Of a DNA stretch of 64,000 nucleotides, positions 8,491 to 16,451 are shown piece after piece (position 1 is the first letter of the stretch; each line of letters opens with the position of its first letter). The position numbers were made by a program, and so were the translations under genes. Source of the stretch: Nocardioides sp. zg-DK7169 (GTDB taxonomy: Bacteria; Actinomycetota; Actinomycetes; Propionibacteriales; Nocardioidaceae); assembly GCF_013155365.1 (NCBI RefSeq), contig NZ_JABJRA010000014.1:34939-98938 (forward strand), read 5' to 3'. Under the pieces are notes generated by a model. The model worked only from the letters and a program-made list of their open reading frames with translations. It did not search any database and was not told where the DNA came from.

Positions 8491-9014
8491 CAGCTGGGCA
8501 GGATCACCACGTGGCGACGGGGCTCGACGCCCTCGGACTCCGAGACCAGGCCGGCCTCCGCGACCGCGTCGTGCACGACCTTGCGCTCGAACGGCGACAT
8601 CGGCGCCAGCGAGACCGGGGCACCGCTCTCGCGGACCTCGGCCACCTTGGCCGCCGCCAGCTCCTCGAGCTGCGCGCGGCGCTCGGCACGGAAGCCGGAG
8701 ATGTCCAGCATCAGCCGCGAACGCTCGCCGGTCTCGCGGTAGACCGCGAGGCGGGTGAGCTCCTGCAGGGCCTCCAGGACCTCGCCGTTCGCGCCCACGA
8801 GCTGGCTCAGGTCGGCGCCGACGATGGACACCGCGGCGCGGTCACCCTCGACGTCCATGTCGAGGTCGCCGTCGAGATCGGCGATGTCGAGCAGCTCCTC
8901 GAGGTAGTCGGCCGCGATGTCGCCCTCGTTCTCCAACGCGGCGAGCCGGTCGGTGGTGGCGCCCTCGGGCGCGGTCTCCTCGCCGTTCACGGGCACGGTG
9001 CTCTCCTCGGTCAC
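8490..9014 (-). CDS. jag: Jag/KhpB-like R3H and KH domain RNA-binding protein
   Basis: Cytosolic single-stranded nucleic-acid-binding protein usually cotranscribed with yidC; in other Gram-positives it influences cell elongation. The product is 174 aa. An acidic N-terminus is followed by a KH domain (IVGADLSQLVGANGEVLEAL) and an R3H-type C-terminal domain (SPFERKVVHDAVAE...EPRRHVVI). The start GTG overlaps the yidC stop as GTGA; a second GTG eight codons downstream is possible. Confidence 0.92.
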   Translation of the reverse strand: MTEESTVPVNGEETAPEGATTDRLAALENEGDIAADYLEELLDIADLDGDLDMDVEGDRAAVSIVGADLSQLVGANGEVLEALQELTRLAVYRETGERSRLMLDISGFRAERRAQLEELAAAKVAEVRESGAPVSLAPMSPFERKVVHDAVAEAGLVSESEGVEPRRHVVILPS

Positions 9015-10027
9015 TTCTTGCCTCCCTGGGGGCCGCTCTTCGGCGAGCCACCCGGCTTCTTGCCGGACTTCTTGCGCTGCTCGCGCGTCTGCTTCTGGGG
9101 CTGCGGGCGGACCGCCGGGCGGCGCTCCACCTCGGGCTCGACCGGAGCCGCGGTGTCGACCACCAGGGTGCCCTTGCGGGCCGCCTTGGCGCGCTCGCGC
9201 TCCTCCTTGGCCGTGGCGGCCGGGGTGCCGGGAGCCGGGTTGTTGCGGATCACGTAGAACTGCTGGCCCATGGTCCACAGGTTCGAGGTGGTCCAGTACA
9301 GCAGCACGCCGATCGGGAAGGCCACGCCACCGAGGCCGAACGCCACCGGGAGGACGTAGAGCAGCATCTTCTGCTGCTGCGCGTAGGGCCCGGAGAGGGC
9401 GTCCGCGGGCATGTTCTTGGCCATCAGCTGGCGCTGCGTGGTGAAGGTCGTGGCGGTCATCGCCAGGACGAGCACGAGGGCCGCCAGCATGACGGTGACG
9501 TCGCCGTTGTCGCCCCACGTGCGGGCCGCCCAGAAGCTGTCCTTCAGGGGGATGGCGTCGAACAGGCGCGAGTTGGCGAAGTCACCGGCCAGCTCCGCGG
9601 TCAGGAAGCCGTGCGGCGTCTCCTTCTTCGCGGCCTGGTCGAGGATGCGGAACAGCGCGAAGAAGATCGGCATCTGCACCAGGATCGGCAGGCACGAGGC
9701 GAACGGGTTGGTGCCCGAGTCCTTGTACAGCTTCATCGTCTCCTGGGCGAGACGCTCCCGGTCGTGGCCGTACTTCTTCTGCAGCTCCTTCACCTTGGGC
9801 TGGATGAGCTGCATGTTGCGGCTGGACTTGATCTGCTTGACGAACAGCGGGATCAGCGCGGCGCGCACCACCAGGGTCAGGCCGATGATCGACAGCACCC
9901 AGGCCGCACCACCGGCGCTGTCCAGGCCGAGCTTGGTGAACAACCAGTGCCAGGCGACCAGGGGCGCGGAGATGATGTAGTACAGCGGCGTCATGATGAA
10001 CGAGCCGATGGCGCTGAAGAATCCCAC
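9011..10027 (-). CDS. yidC: Membrane protein insertase YidC
   Basis: Inserts membrane proteins alone or with SecYEG. The 338-aa protein is a short Gram-positive-type YidC with about five hydrophobic segments, the conserved cytoplasmic hairpin with QPKVKELQKKYGHD, the loop SGTNPFASCLPILVQMPIFFALF, and a basic, disordered C-terminal tail ending in KKSGKKPGG...GGKK. GTG 10027 follows AAGGAG and gives MGFFSAIGSFIMTPLYYI. It sits between yidD and jag. Confidence 0.96.
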   Translation of the reverse strand: MGFFSAIGSFIMTPLYYIISAPLVAWHWLFTKLGLDSAGGAAWVLSIIGLTLVVRAALIPLFVKQIKSSRNMQLIQPKVKELQKKYGHDRERLAQETMKLYKDSGTNPFASCLPILVQMPIFFALFRILDQAAKKETPHGFLTAELAGDFANSRLFDAIPLKDSFWAARTWGDNGDVTVMLAALVLVLAMTATTFTTQRQLMAKNMPADALSGPYAQQQKMLLYVLPVAFGLGGVAFPIGVLLYWTTSNLWTMGQQFYVIRNNPAPGTPAATAKEERERAKAARKGTLVVDTAAPVEPEVERRPAVRPQPQKQTREQRKKSGKKPGGSPKSGPQGGKK

Positions 10028-10031
10028 GGAT

Positions 10032-10283
10032 TCAGGCTCCTTGCTGGGGTGAGGGAGACGAGGCTCCGGGGCGGTCCGGGACGGGGTCGTACCCGCCGGC
10101 CGCCCACGGGTGACAGCGTGCCAGACGTCGTACGGCGAGCCAGCTGCCACGCAGCGCACCGTGCTGGGTGACGGCCTCGAGCGCGTACGCCGAGCAGGAC
10201 GGGTGGTAGCGGCAGACCTGGCCGTACAGCGGGCTGATCACCGCGCGGTAGGCCCGGAGCAGGCCGATCAGGACCAGCCTCAT
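10032..10283 (-). CDS. yidD: Membrane protein insertion efficiency factor YidD
   Basis: Small (83 aa) membrane-associated helper of YidC. It carries the family signature RAYRAVISPLYGQVCRYHPSCSAYALEAV with three conserved cysteines region (CRYHPSCSAY), followed by GSWLAVRRLARCHPWAAGGYDPVP. ATG 10283 overlaps the rnpA stop by four bases, and its own stop is four bases before yidC. Confidence 0.96.
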   Translation of the reverse strand: MRLVLIGLLRAYRAVISPLYGQVCRYHPSCSAYALEAVTQHGALRGSWLAVRRLARCHPWAAGGYDPVPDRPGASSPSPQQGA

Positions 10284-10633
10284 GCCAGGACCCGGTCCAG
10301 GGCCCGCTCGAGGTCCACCGCGAGCTCCGCGGAGGAGGCCTCCGCGGCCGCCGGAAGCGCACGGACCACCAGCACAGCAGAGCCCGGGAGCGACGAAAGT
10401 CGTTCCCGGGCCTGGTGTCGAAGGCGTCGCTTCACGCGGTTGCGTACGACGGAGTTCCCGACCGCCTTGCTCACGACGAAGCCGACCCGCGGCACGCCGG
10501 GGTCGGCATCGGTGCTGCTGTCCGCCTCGAGCAGGAGGTGCACCACGAGGGTGCGGGTCCCGGCCCGGCGGCCTCGGCGTGACGCGGCGCGGAAGTAATC
10601 CCCGTCGGTCAGTCGATGAGACCTGGTGAGCAC
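10280..10633 (-). CDS. rnpA: Ribonuclease P protein component
   Basis: Basic protein subunit of RNase P, which trims tRNA 5' leaders. The product is 117 aa. The RNR-type signature is KAVGNSVVRNRVKRRLRHQ, preceded by VGFVVSK. GTG 10633 gives LTRSHRLTDGDYFRAASRRG, a standard RnpA opening. It lies 32 bp downstream of rpmH, the conserved arrangement. Confidence 0.96.
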   Translation of the reverse strand: MLTRSHRLTDGDYFRAASRRGRRAGTRTLVVHLLLEADSSTDADPGVPRVGFVVSKAVGNSVVRNRVKRRLRHQARERLSSLPGSAVLVVRALPAAAEASSAELAVDLERALDRVLA

Positions 10634-10665
10634 GGACGCAGCGGTGTGACGGTCGAGAGCCCCCG

Positions 10666-10803
10666 TCAGACGGCGAGGCTCTTGCGGCCCTTGCGGCGTC
10701 GCGCGGTCAGGATGGCGCGGCCAGCGCGGGTACGCATGCGCAGGCGGAACCCGTGCACCTTGTGGCGACGACGGTTGTTCGGCTGGTAGGTACGCTTGCT
10801 CAC
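10666..10803 (-). CDS. rpmH: 50S ribosomal protein L34
   Basis: 45-residue ribosomal protein with the invariant SKRTYQPNNRRRHKVHGFR opening and a C-terminus TARRRKGRKSLAV. The GTG start at 10803 is the only one giving a canonical N-terminus. It is the first gene of the leftward operon and is divergent from dnaA. Confidence 0.98.
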   Translation of the reverse strand: MSKRTYQPNNRRRHKVHGFRLRMRTRAGRAILTARRRKGRKSLAV

Positions 10804-10975
10804 GAGCTTCTCTTTCGGTGGTGGTTCGCGGTGTGTCCCCGCCGGGCTGATCGGCAGTGCCGCCACGCGCCCGGAACTTTCCCGGGCCAGCGACGTTCGG
10901 CAGGCACCGCCCACCCACGGTGACGGGGAAGCCTCCGTGGACGTGCGGCACCGGTCGACTCCGGCAGACCGGCCA

Positions 10976-11005
10976 ACGGTACGCGCTGGCGAACAGCAGG
11001 GTCAA
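10976..11005 (-). promoter_or_regulatory. Probable rpmH promoter
   Basis: On the minus strand TTGACC and TACCGT are separated by 18 bases, fitting a housekeeping sigma promoter. It is about 170 bp upstream of rpmH, leaving a long leader. No other candidate of equal quality was seen between rpmH and dnaA. Confidence 0.5.
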
Positions 11006-11059
11006 ACCGGTGAGCGGCCGTGCGGGACCACTCTACGGGTGCCCCCGGCGAGACGTGCG

Positions 11060-11355
11060 GCACCCTGTGGATGACGGCTTGCCGCAGTGAACAACCGGGC
11101 GTTACGTTCGGTCAGCCGTCGCCCGGCTCCACCCCTGTCCCGAGAGGTGGTCGCACCGGTCGCGGTGGGACTCACCCAGAGCGGAAAACCGCCTCTGACC
11201 AGCACCGATGTCGCGACACCAGCCTTCCGGGACCAGCAGTGGGTGCGGATGGCCCGCCGCGGCGGCACAAGGTCCACAGCCTGTGGACAAACTTGTGGAG
11301 ACACCGACCGCACGCGGTGGGCGAGACGTAGGACACGATCGAAGGGCAGGAACCC
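11060..11355. promoter_or_regulatory. dnaA upstream region with DnaA boxes
   Basis: The rpmH-dnaA gap (10804-11355) has no gene. It contains one perfect DnaA box (TGTGGACAA at 11282-11290, inverse of TTGTCCACA) and weaker matches: TGTGGATGA near 11065, GGTCCACA at 11271-11278 and TTGTGGAGA near 11293. The 11270-11300 group lies just ahead of dnaA and fits DnaA autoregulation or part of the origin. GAAGGGCAGG precedes the dnaA GTG. Confidence 0.6.
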
Positions 11356-12837
11356 GTGGACCAGGACGCCACCGAGCTCCACGTTGCGTGGCACGGCGTG
11401 GTCGAGGACCTCCAGCCCAACCAGCGAGCCTGGCTGCGCGCGAGCGAGCCCGTGACGCTGCACGGCAACACCGCGATCATCGCGGTCGCCAACGACTTCA
11501 CCCGCGGCCAGCTCGAGGGCCGGCTGCGCGGCCAGCTCGAGGACGCGCTCACCGTCGCATTCGACCGGGAGATCCGGATCGCGGTCACGGTGAACCCGGC
11601 GCTCGAGGAGGAGAGGCGCGAGGCCGTTGCGGTCGCACCGCCCGCCGCCGCGCCCGACGCTGCCCGCGACCACGCGCCCACCCAGGGCATTGATCGACAG
11701 ATCGACAAGTCGACAAATGTGGAGGACCTGGCGCCCGCGCCGGTCGCGGACACCCATCTGCTCCCACCGCCGGCCACCGGCCCGAAGCCCTCGGCGCTCG
11801 AGACCCGGCTGAACCCGAAGTACACCTTCGAGACGTTCGTCATCGGTTCCTCGAACCGGTTCCCGCACGCCGCAGCCGTCGCCGTCGCGGAGGCGCCGGG
11901 CAAGGCGTACAACCCGCTGCTCGTCTACGGCGACTCCGGGCTGGGCAAGACCCACCTCCTGCACGCGATCGGCCACTACGTGCGCTCGCTCTACACCGGC
12001 GCCAAGGTGCGCTACGTGTCGAGCGAGGAGTTCACCAACGAGTTCATCAACGCGATCCGCGACGACCGGCAGGACCGGTTCAAGCGGCGCTACCGCGATG
12101 TCGACGTGCTCCTCATCGACGACATCCAGTTCCTGGAGGGCAAGACCCAGACCCAGGAGGAGTTCTTCCACACCTTCAACACGCTGCACAACGCCAACAA
12201 GCAGATCGTGCTGACCAGCGACCGGCCGCCCAAGCGCCTCGAGGCGCTCGAGGACCGGCTGCGCAACCGCTTCGAGTGGGGCCTGATCACCGACGTCCAG
12301 CCCCCGGACCTTGAGACCCGCATCGCGATCCTGCGCAAGAAGGCCGCGATGGACCGGCTCACCGCGCCGCCGGACGTGCTGGAGTTCATCGCCTCCAAGA
12401 TCCAGACCAACATCCGCGAGCTCGAGGGCGCGCTGATCCGGGTCACGGCGTTCGCGAACCTCAACCGCCAGGAGGTCGACATGACCCTGGCCGAGATCGT
12501 GCTCAAGGACCTGATCCCCGAGGGCGGCGAGCCCGAGATCACCGCCGCGCTGATCATCGCCCAGACCGCGGCGTACTTCGGGCTCTCCATCGAGGAGATC
12601 ACCGGCCCCAGCCGCGGGCGCCACCTGGTGATGGCGCGTCAGATCGCGATGTACCTGTGCCGCGAGCTCACCGACCTGTCGCTGCCCAAGATCGGCGCGC
12701 AGTTCGGCAACCGCGACCACACCACGGTCATGTACGCCGACCGCAAGATCAACCAGCTCCTCGCCGAGCGACGCGCGGTGTTCAACCAGGTCAGCGAGCT
12801 GACCAACCGTGTGAAGATGCAGGCCCGCCAGTCCTGA
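11356..12837 (+). CDS. dnaA: Chromosomal replication initiator protein DnaA
   Basis: AAA+ initiator that binds DnaA boxes and melts the origin. It is 493 aa with all four domains: N-terminal domain I (to about residue 85), a variable linker domain II, the AAA+ domain with Walker A GDSGLGKTHLL near residue 195 and Walker B VLLIDDIQFLEG, and the C-terminal domain IV with DHTTVMYADRKI. The GTG start (DQDATELHVAWHGV) follows GAAGGGCAGG. Domain II contains a short run of A/T-ending codons at 11689-11721 coinciding with an 8-bp iteron cluster. dnaN is 1.45 kb away rather than next door. Confidence 0.98.
   Translation: MDQDATELHVAWHGVVEDLQPNQRAWLRASEPVTLHGNTAIIAVANDFTRGQLEGRLRGQLEDALTVAFDREIRIAVTVNPALEEERREAVAVAPPAAAPDAARDHAPTQGIDRQIDKSTNVEDLAPAPVADTHLLPPPATGPKPSALETRLNPKYTFETFVIGSSNRFPHAAAVAVAEAPGKAYNPLLVYGDSGLGKTHLLHAIGHYVRSLYTGAKVRYVSSEEFTNEFINAIRDDRQDRFKRRYRDVDVLLIDDIQFLEGKTQTQEEFFHTFNTLHNANKQIVLTSDRPPKRLEALEDRLRNRFEWGLITDVQPPDLETRIAILRKKAAMDRLTAPPDVLEFIASKIQTNIRELEGALIRVTAFANLNRQEVDMTLAEIVLKDLIPEGGEPEITAALIIAQTAAYFGLSIEEITGPSRGRHLVMARQIAMYLCRELTDLSLPKIGAQFGNRDHTTVMYADRKINQLLAERRAVFNQVSELTNRVKMQARQS
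11693..11716 (+). repeat. 8-bp iteron cluster D inside dnaA
   Basis: Three consecutive octamers ATCGACAG, ATCGACAA, GTCGACAA followed by AT, encoding part of the domain II linker (IDRQIDKST). The codons ATT, GAT, CGA, ACA and AAT are atypical for this gene, suggesting the DNA rather than the protein is conserved. Confidence 0.6.
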
Positions 12838-12853
12838 GCACCACCCTCGGGCT

Positions 12854-13339
12854 TCAGACCTGGGGCGTCCCGGCCCGTGGGGCCGGTGCCGCGTCGAGGT
12901 CTCGCAGCAGGCGACCCAGCAGGTCGCGCAGCTGCTCGGCCTCGGCCGGCTCGAAGGTGATCCCCTCGACCAGGCGCGCCGGGACCTCGGCGAGCCGTTC
13001 GCGCAGCGCCCAGCCCTGCTCGGTCGCCTCGACGAGCACCCGCCGCTCGTCGGCGGGGTCGCGGCGGCGGGTCAGGTGGCCCGCGGCCTCGAGCCGCTTG
13101 AGCACCGGCGTCAGCGTGCCCGAGTCCAGGTGGAGGCGCCGTCCCAGCCCGGAGACGGTCAGCGCCTCCGCGTCGTCGCCGGCCTCCCACAGCGCCAGCA
13201 GGCACAGGTACTGCGGGTAGGTCAGGCCGACCTCGGCCAGCAGCGCGCCGTAGCGACGGGTGAGGGCGCGGGTGGCGGCGTACAGCGGGAAGCAGAGCTG
13301 GGCGTCGAGGTCGAGCTGCGGGAAGGCGGGGTCGGGCAC
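12854..13339 (-). CDS. ohrR: OhrR-like MarR-family peroxide-sensing regulator
   Basis: Winged-helix repressor of the divergent ohr gene. The 161-aa product has the OhrR N-terminal signature LDAQLCFPLYAATRALTRRY, whose Cys is the organic-peroxide sensor, and the MarR wing region DSGTLTPVLKRLEAAGHLTRRRDPADERRV. GTG 13339 is chosen because it gives the usual short lead before the sensor Cys; an ATG at 13396 would run into ohr. The stop is 16 bp from the dnaA stop, tail to tail. Confidence 0.88.
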   Translation of the reverse strand: MPDPAFPQLDLDAQLCFPLYAATRALTRRYGALLAEVGLTYPQYLCLLALWEAGDDAEALTVSGLGRRLHLDSGTLTPVLKRLEAAGHLTRRRDPADERRVLVEATEQGWALRERLAEVPARLVEGITFEPAEAEQLRDLLGRLLRDLDAAPAPRAGTPQV

Positions 13340-13370
13340 GAGGGAAATCCTAGACCCCTTGTCCGATTCA

Positions 13371-13382
13371 ATTGCGCGCAAT
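13371..13382. promoter_or_regulatory. Candidate OhrR operator
   Basis: Perfect 12-bp palindrome ATTGCGCGCAAT in the 55-bp gap between ohrR and ohr, in an AT-rich context. Position and symmetry fit the OhrR site for both genes. Confidence 0.6.
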
Positions 13383-13394
13383 ACGTTTGCACGC

Positions 13395-13811
<417 letters not shown>

Positions 13812-14285
13812 TCCGGGTCCTCGGCCGGATCGATCGGCCACCACCAACGACGGCGAACCACACGAAATCCCGCCCCTCGCAGGGTGTGGACTTCCTGTGG
13901 TTCGCCGTCGTCATGTCCGGGAGAGGCTGTGGAGGAACAGGGGTGCCACGTCGAACTTGTGATTCGACTGCACAGCGGCACGCGAGCTGGCCGTCGTTCC
14001 TCCACACCCCCTGTGGGATTTGATTGAGCGCGCTGACCTGCGCAGATGTAGTTCATCCACAGTTTCCACCCACGCTATTACTCCGACCTACCTGTACATG
14101 GATCGATTGCCAGTGAACTTCCACTCGGGCTCCAACCTGGGGACAACCTCCTTCCGAGAGGTCTCGACCACCTCCCTTCGGACCCGCGTGAAGAACAAGT
14201 TCTGCCCCACCTCCGCTGCCGGTGCCGTCGGCGGCGTGGCAGGATGCGGTTCCCCAGCAGCCCTCCTCCTCGAAGGACCACCAAC
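13812..14285. other. dnaA-side origin region upstream of dnaN (putative oriC)
   Basis: 474 bp without a gene. It contains many TGTGG/CCACA motifs: TGTGGACTT at 13885, CTGTGGAGG near 13928, CCTCCACA near 14000, TTCATCCACA at 14053-14062 and TTTCCACCC nearby. None is a perfect TTGTCCACA, so box quality is lower than in the cluster at 35177-35359. It also holds the long inverted repeat at 13847-13911 and AT-rich tracts (GCTATTACTCC). The position just ahead of dnaN makes it the default oriC candidate for an actinobacterium. Confidence 0.6.
13847..13911. repeat. Long inverted repeat downstream of ohr
   Basis: Arms 13847-13862 and 13896-13911 are perfect 16-bp inverse copies (ACGACGGCGAACCACA and its complement). 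Pairing continues inward with two mismatches to 24 bp, leaving a 17-base loop. It could be the ohr terminator or a structured origin element; no T-run follows directly. Confidence 0.75.
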
Positions 14286-15422
14286 GTGAAGTTCCGCGTC
14301 GAACGCGACGTGCTCGCCGATGCCGTCGCCTGGGCTGCTCGCAGCCTTCCGGTGCGTCCCAGCGCGCCCGTCCTCGCCGGCCTCCTCATCGAGGCCAACG
14401 ACGAGGGTCTGGTCCTGTCGACGTTCGACTACGAGACCTCCGCCCGGGCCACGCTGCGCGCCGACGTGACCGAGAACGGTCGCGCCCTCGTCAGCGGCCG
14501 GCTGCTGTCCGACATCTGCCGCAGCCTCCCGGCCAAGCCGGTCGACATGGTGATCGACGGCGCCCGCGTCTCGCTGACCTGCGGTTCTGCGCGCTTCAGC
14601 CTCCAGACGCTGCCGGTCGACGAGTACCCCTCGCTGCCCGACATGCCGACCGCGACCGGCACCGTGCAGAGCGACGTGTTCGCCCACGCGGTCGCCCAGG
14701 CCGTGACCGCGGCCGGCCGCGACGACATGCTCCCGGTGCTCACCGGCGTGCGGATCGAGATCGAGGGCTCGACGATCTCGCTGCTGGCGACCGACCGTTT
14801 CCGGCTCTCGCACCGCGAGCTGGGCTGGGACCCCCGCACCCCCGACGAGTCGCTCGCCGCGCTGGTCCCGGCGAAGGTGCTCGGCGAGACCGCCAAGTCC
14901 CTCACCGCGGGCAGCGAGGTGACCATCGCGCTGGCCGCCGGCGGTGCCGGCGAGGGCATCATCGGCTTCGAGGGCGCCTCGGCCGGTGGCGTACGTCGTA
15001 CGACGACCCGCCTGCTGGACGGCGAGTTCCCCAAGGTCCGCAGCCTGTTCCCCAGCGAGCACCAGACGGTGGCCAAGGTCAAGAAGTCCGACCTGGTCGA
15101 GTCGGTCAAGCGCGTCGCGCTGGTCGCCGAGCGCAACACCGCGGTCCAGCTGAAGTTCAGCGACGGCGTGGTCACGCTCGACGCGGGCTCCGGCGACGAG
15201 GCGCAGGCCTCGGAGTCGATCGAGGCCGAGATCGACGGCGAGGACATCGTGACCGGCTTCAACCCGCAGTTCCTGCTCGACGGGCTCACCGCCATCGACG
15301 AGGACCACGTGGAGCTCGCCTTCACCCAGTCCTCCAAGCCGGTCGTGATCAGCGGCTCGCGCGAGGACGGCACGACGCCGGCCTTCCGCTACCTGCTGAT
15401 GCCCCGCCGGCTGCTGTCCTGA
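14286..15422 (+). CDS. dnaN: DNA polymerase III beta subunit (sliding clamp)
   Basis: Ring clamp that tethers the replicative polymerase. The 378-aa product has three clamp domains and the C-terminal signature AFRYLLMPRRLLS. GTG 14286 (KFRVERDVLADAVAWAARSLPVRP) gives the standard start; an upstream ATG would add an Arg/Pro-rich stretch. gnd and recF follow on the same strand. Confidence 0.98.
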   Translation: MKFRVERDVLADAVAWAARSLPVRPSAPVLAGLLIEANDEGLVLSTFDYETSARATLRADVTENGRALVSGRLLSDICRSLPAKPVDMVIDGARVSLTCGSARFSLQTLPVDEYPSLPDMPTATGTVQSDVFAHAVAQAVTAAGRDDMLPVLTGVRIEIEGSTISLLATDRFRLSHRELGWDPRTPDESLAALVPAKVLGETAKSLTAGSEVTIALAAGGAGEGIIGFEGASAGGVRRTTTRLLDGEFPKVRSLFPSEHQTVAKVKKSDLVESVKRVALVAERNTAVQLKFSDGVVTLDAGSGDEAQASESIEAEIDGEDIVTGFNPQFLLDGLTAIDEDHVELAFTQSSKPVVISGSREDGTTPAFRYLLMPRRLLS

Positions 15423-15512
15423 GCCCCTGCCCCGGGGTCGTCTCACGCGCCACGGTCTAGCGTGGGTCCGACGAAGGACCCCGCAAGCACCTGACTCTCG
15501 AGGAGACGCGTG

Positions 15513-16445
15513 ATGGAGATTGGACTCGTCGGCCTGGGCAAGATGGGCGGCAACATGCGCGAGCGGTTGCGCCGCGGCGGCCACACCGTGGTCGGCTACT
15601 CCCACCAGCCGGAGGTCCGCGACGTCGACTCGCTGGCCGAGATGGTCGAGAAGCTCTCGGCGCCCCGCGTCGTGTGGGTGATGGTGCCCTCCGGCGAAGC
15701 GACCAGGAAGACGATCGAGGAGCTCGGTGAGCTCCTCGACGAGGGCGACGTCGTGGTCGACGGCGGCAACTCGCGCTGGACCGACGACCTCGAGCACGCC
15801 GCCCAGCTCGCCGAGAAGGGCATCGGCTACGTCGACTGCGGTGTCTCGGGCGGCGTCTGGGGCCTGGAGAACGGCTACGCGCTGATGTACGGCGGCAGCG
15901 AGGACGACGTCGCGAAGGTGCAGCCCGCCCTGGACACCCTCAAGCCCGAGGGCGACTTCGGTGCCGTGCACGCCGGCAAGGTGGGCGCCGGGCACTTCTC
16001 CAAGATGGTCCACAACGGCATCGAGTACGCGATCATGCAGTCCTACGCCGAGGGCTGGGAGCTGCTCGAGAAGGTCGACATGGTCGACAACGTCACCGAG
16101 GTCTTCCGCTCCTGGCGCGAGGGCACCGTGATCCGCTCGTGGCTGCTCGACCTGCTGGTCGCCGCCCTCGACGAGCAGCCCAACCTGGAGGGCATCCGCG
16201 GGTACGCCGAGGACTCCGGCGAGGGCCGGTGGACCGTCGAGGCCGGCATCGAGCACGCGGTCGCGACCCCCGCGATCACCGCGGCGCTCTACGCCCGCTT
16301 CGTCTCCCGCCAGGACGACTCGCCGGCCATGAAGGCGGTCGCGGCGATGCGCAACCAGTTCGGCGGCCACGCCATGCACACCGCCCCGCCGCCCGGCGGC
16401 GACGCGGCCGCGGGCGACGACTCCGCCAGTCCCGTGGAGAGCTAG
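15513..16445 (+). CDS. gnd: 6-phosphogluconate dehydrogenase (decarboxylating), short GndA type
   Basis: Oxidatively decarboxylates 6-phosphogluconate in the pentose phosphate pathway. 310 aa is the length of the short, often NAD-preferring class rather than the 470-aa classical form. The Rossmann motif GLVGLGKMGGNM lies at the N-terminus, followed by VDGGNSRW, CGVSGGVWGL and KMVHNGIEYA with the catalytic Lys. AGGAGA is seven bases ahead of ATG 15513; a GTG one codon earlier is less well spaced. gnd between dnaN and recF is common in actinobacteria. Confidence 0.93.
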   Translation: MEIGLVGLGKMGGNMRERLRRGGHTVVGYSHQPEVRDVDSLAEMVEKLSAPRVVWVMVPSGEATRKTIEELGELLDEGDVVVDGGNSRWTDDLEHAAQLAEKGIGYVDCGVSGGVWGLENGYALMYGGSEDDVAKVQPALDTLKPEGDFGAVHAGKVGAGHFSKMVHNGIEYAIMQSYAEGWELLEKVDMVDNVTEVFRSWREGTVIRSWLLDLLVAALDEQPNLEGIRGYAEDSGEGRWTVEAGIEHAVATPAITAALYARFVSRQDDSPAMKAVAAMRNQFGGHAMHTAPPPGGDAAAGDDSASPVES

Positions 16446-16451
16446 GCGGCG

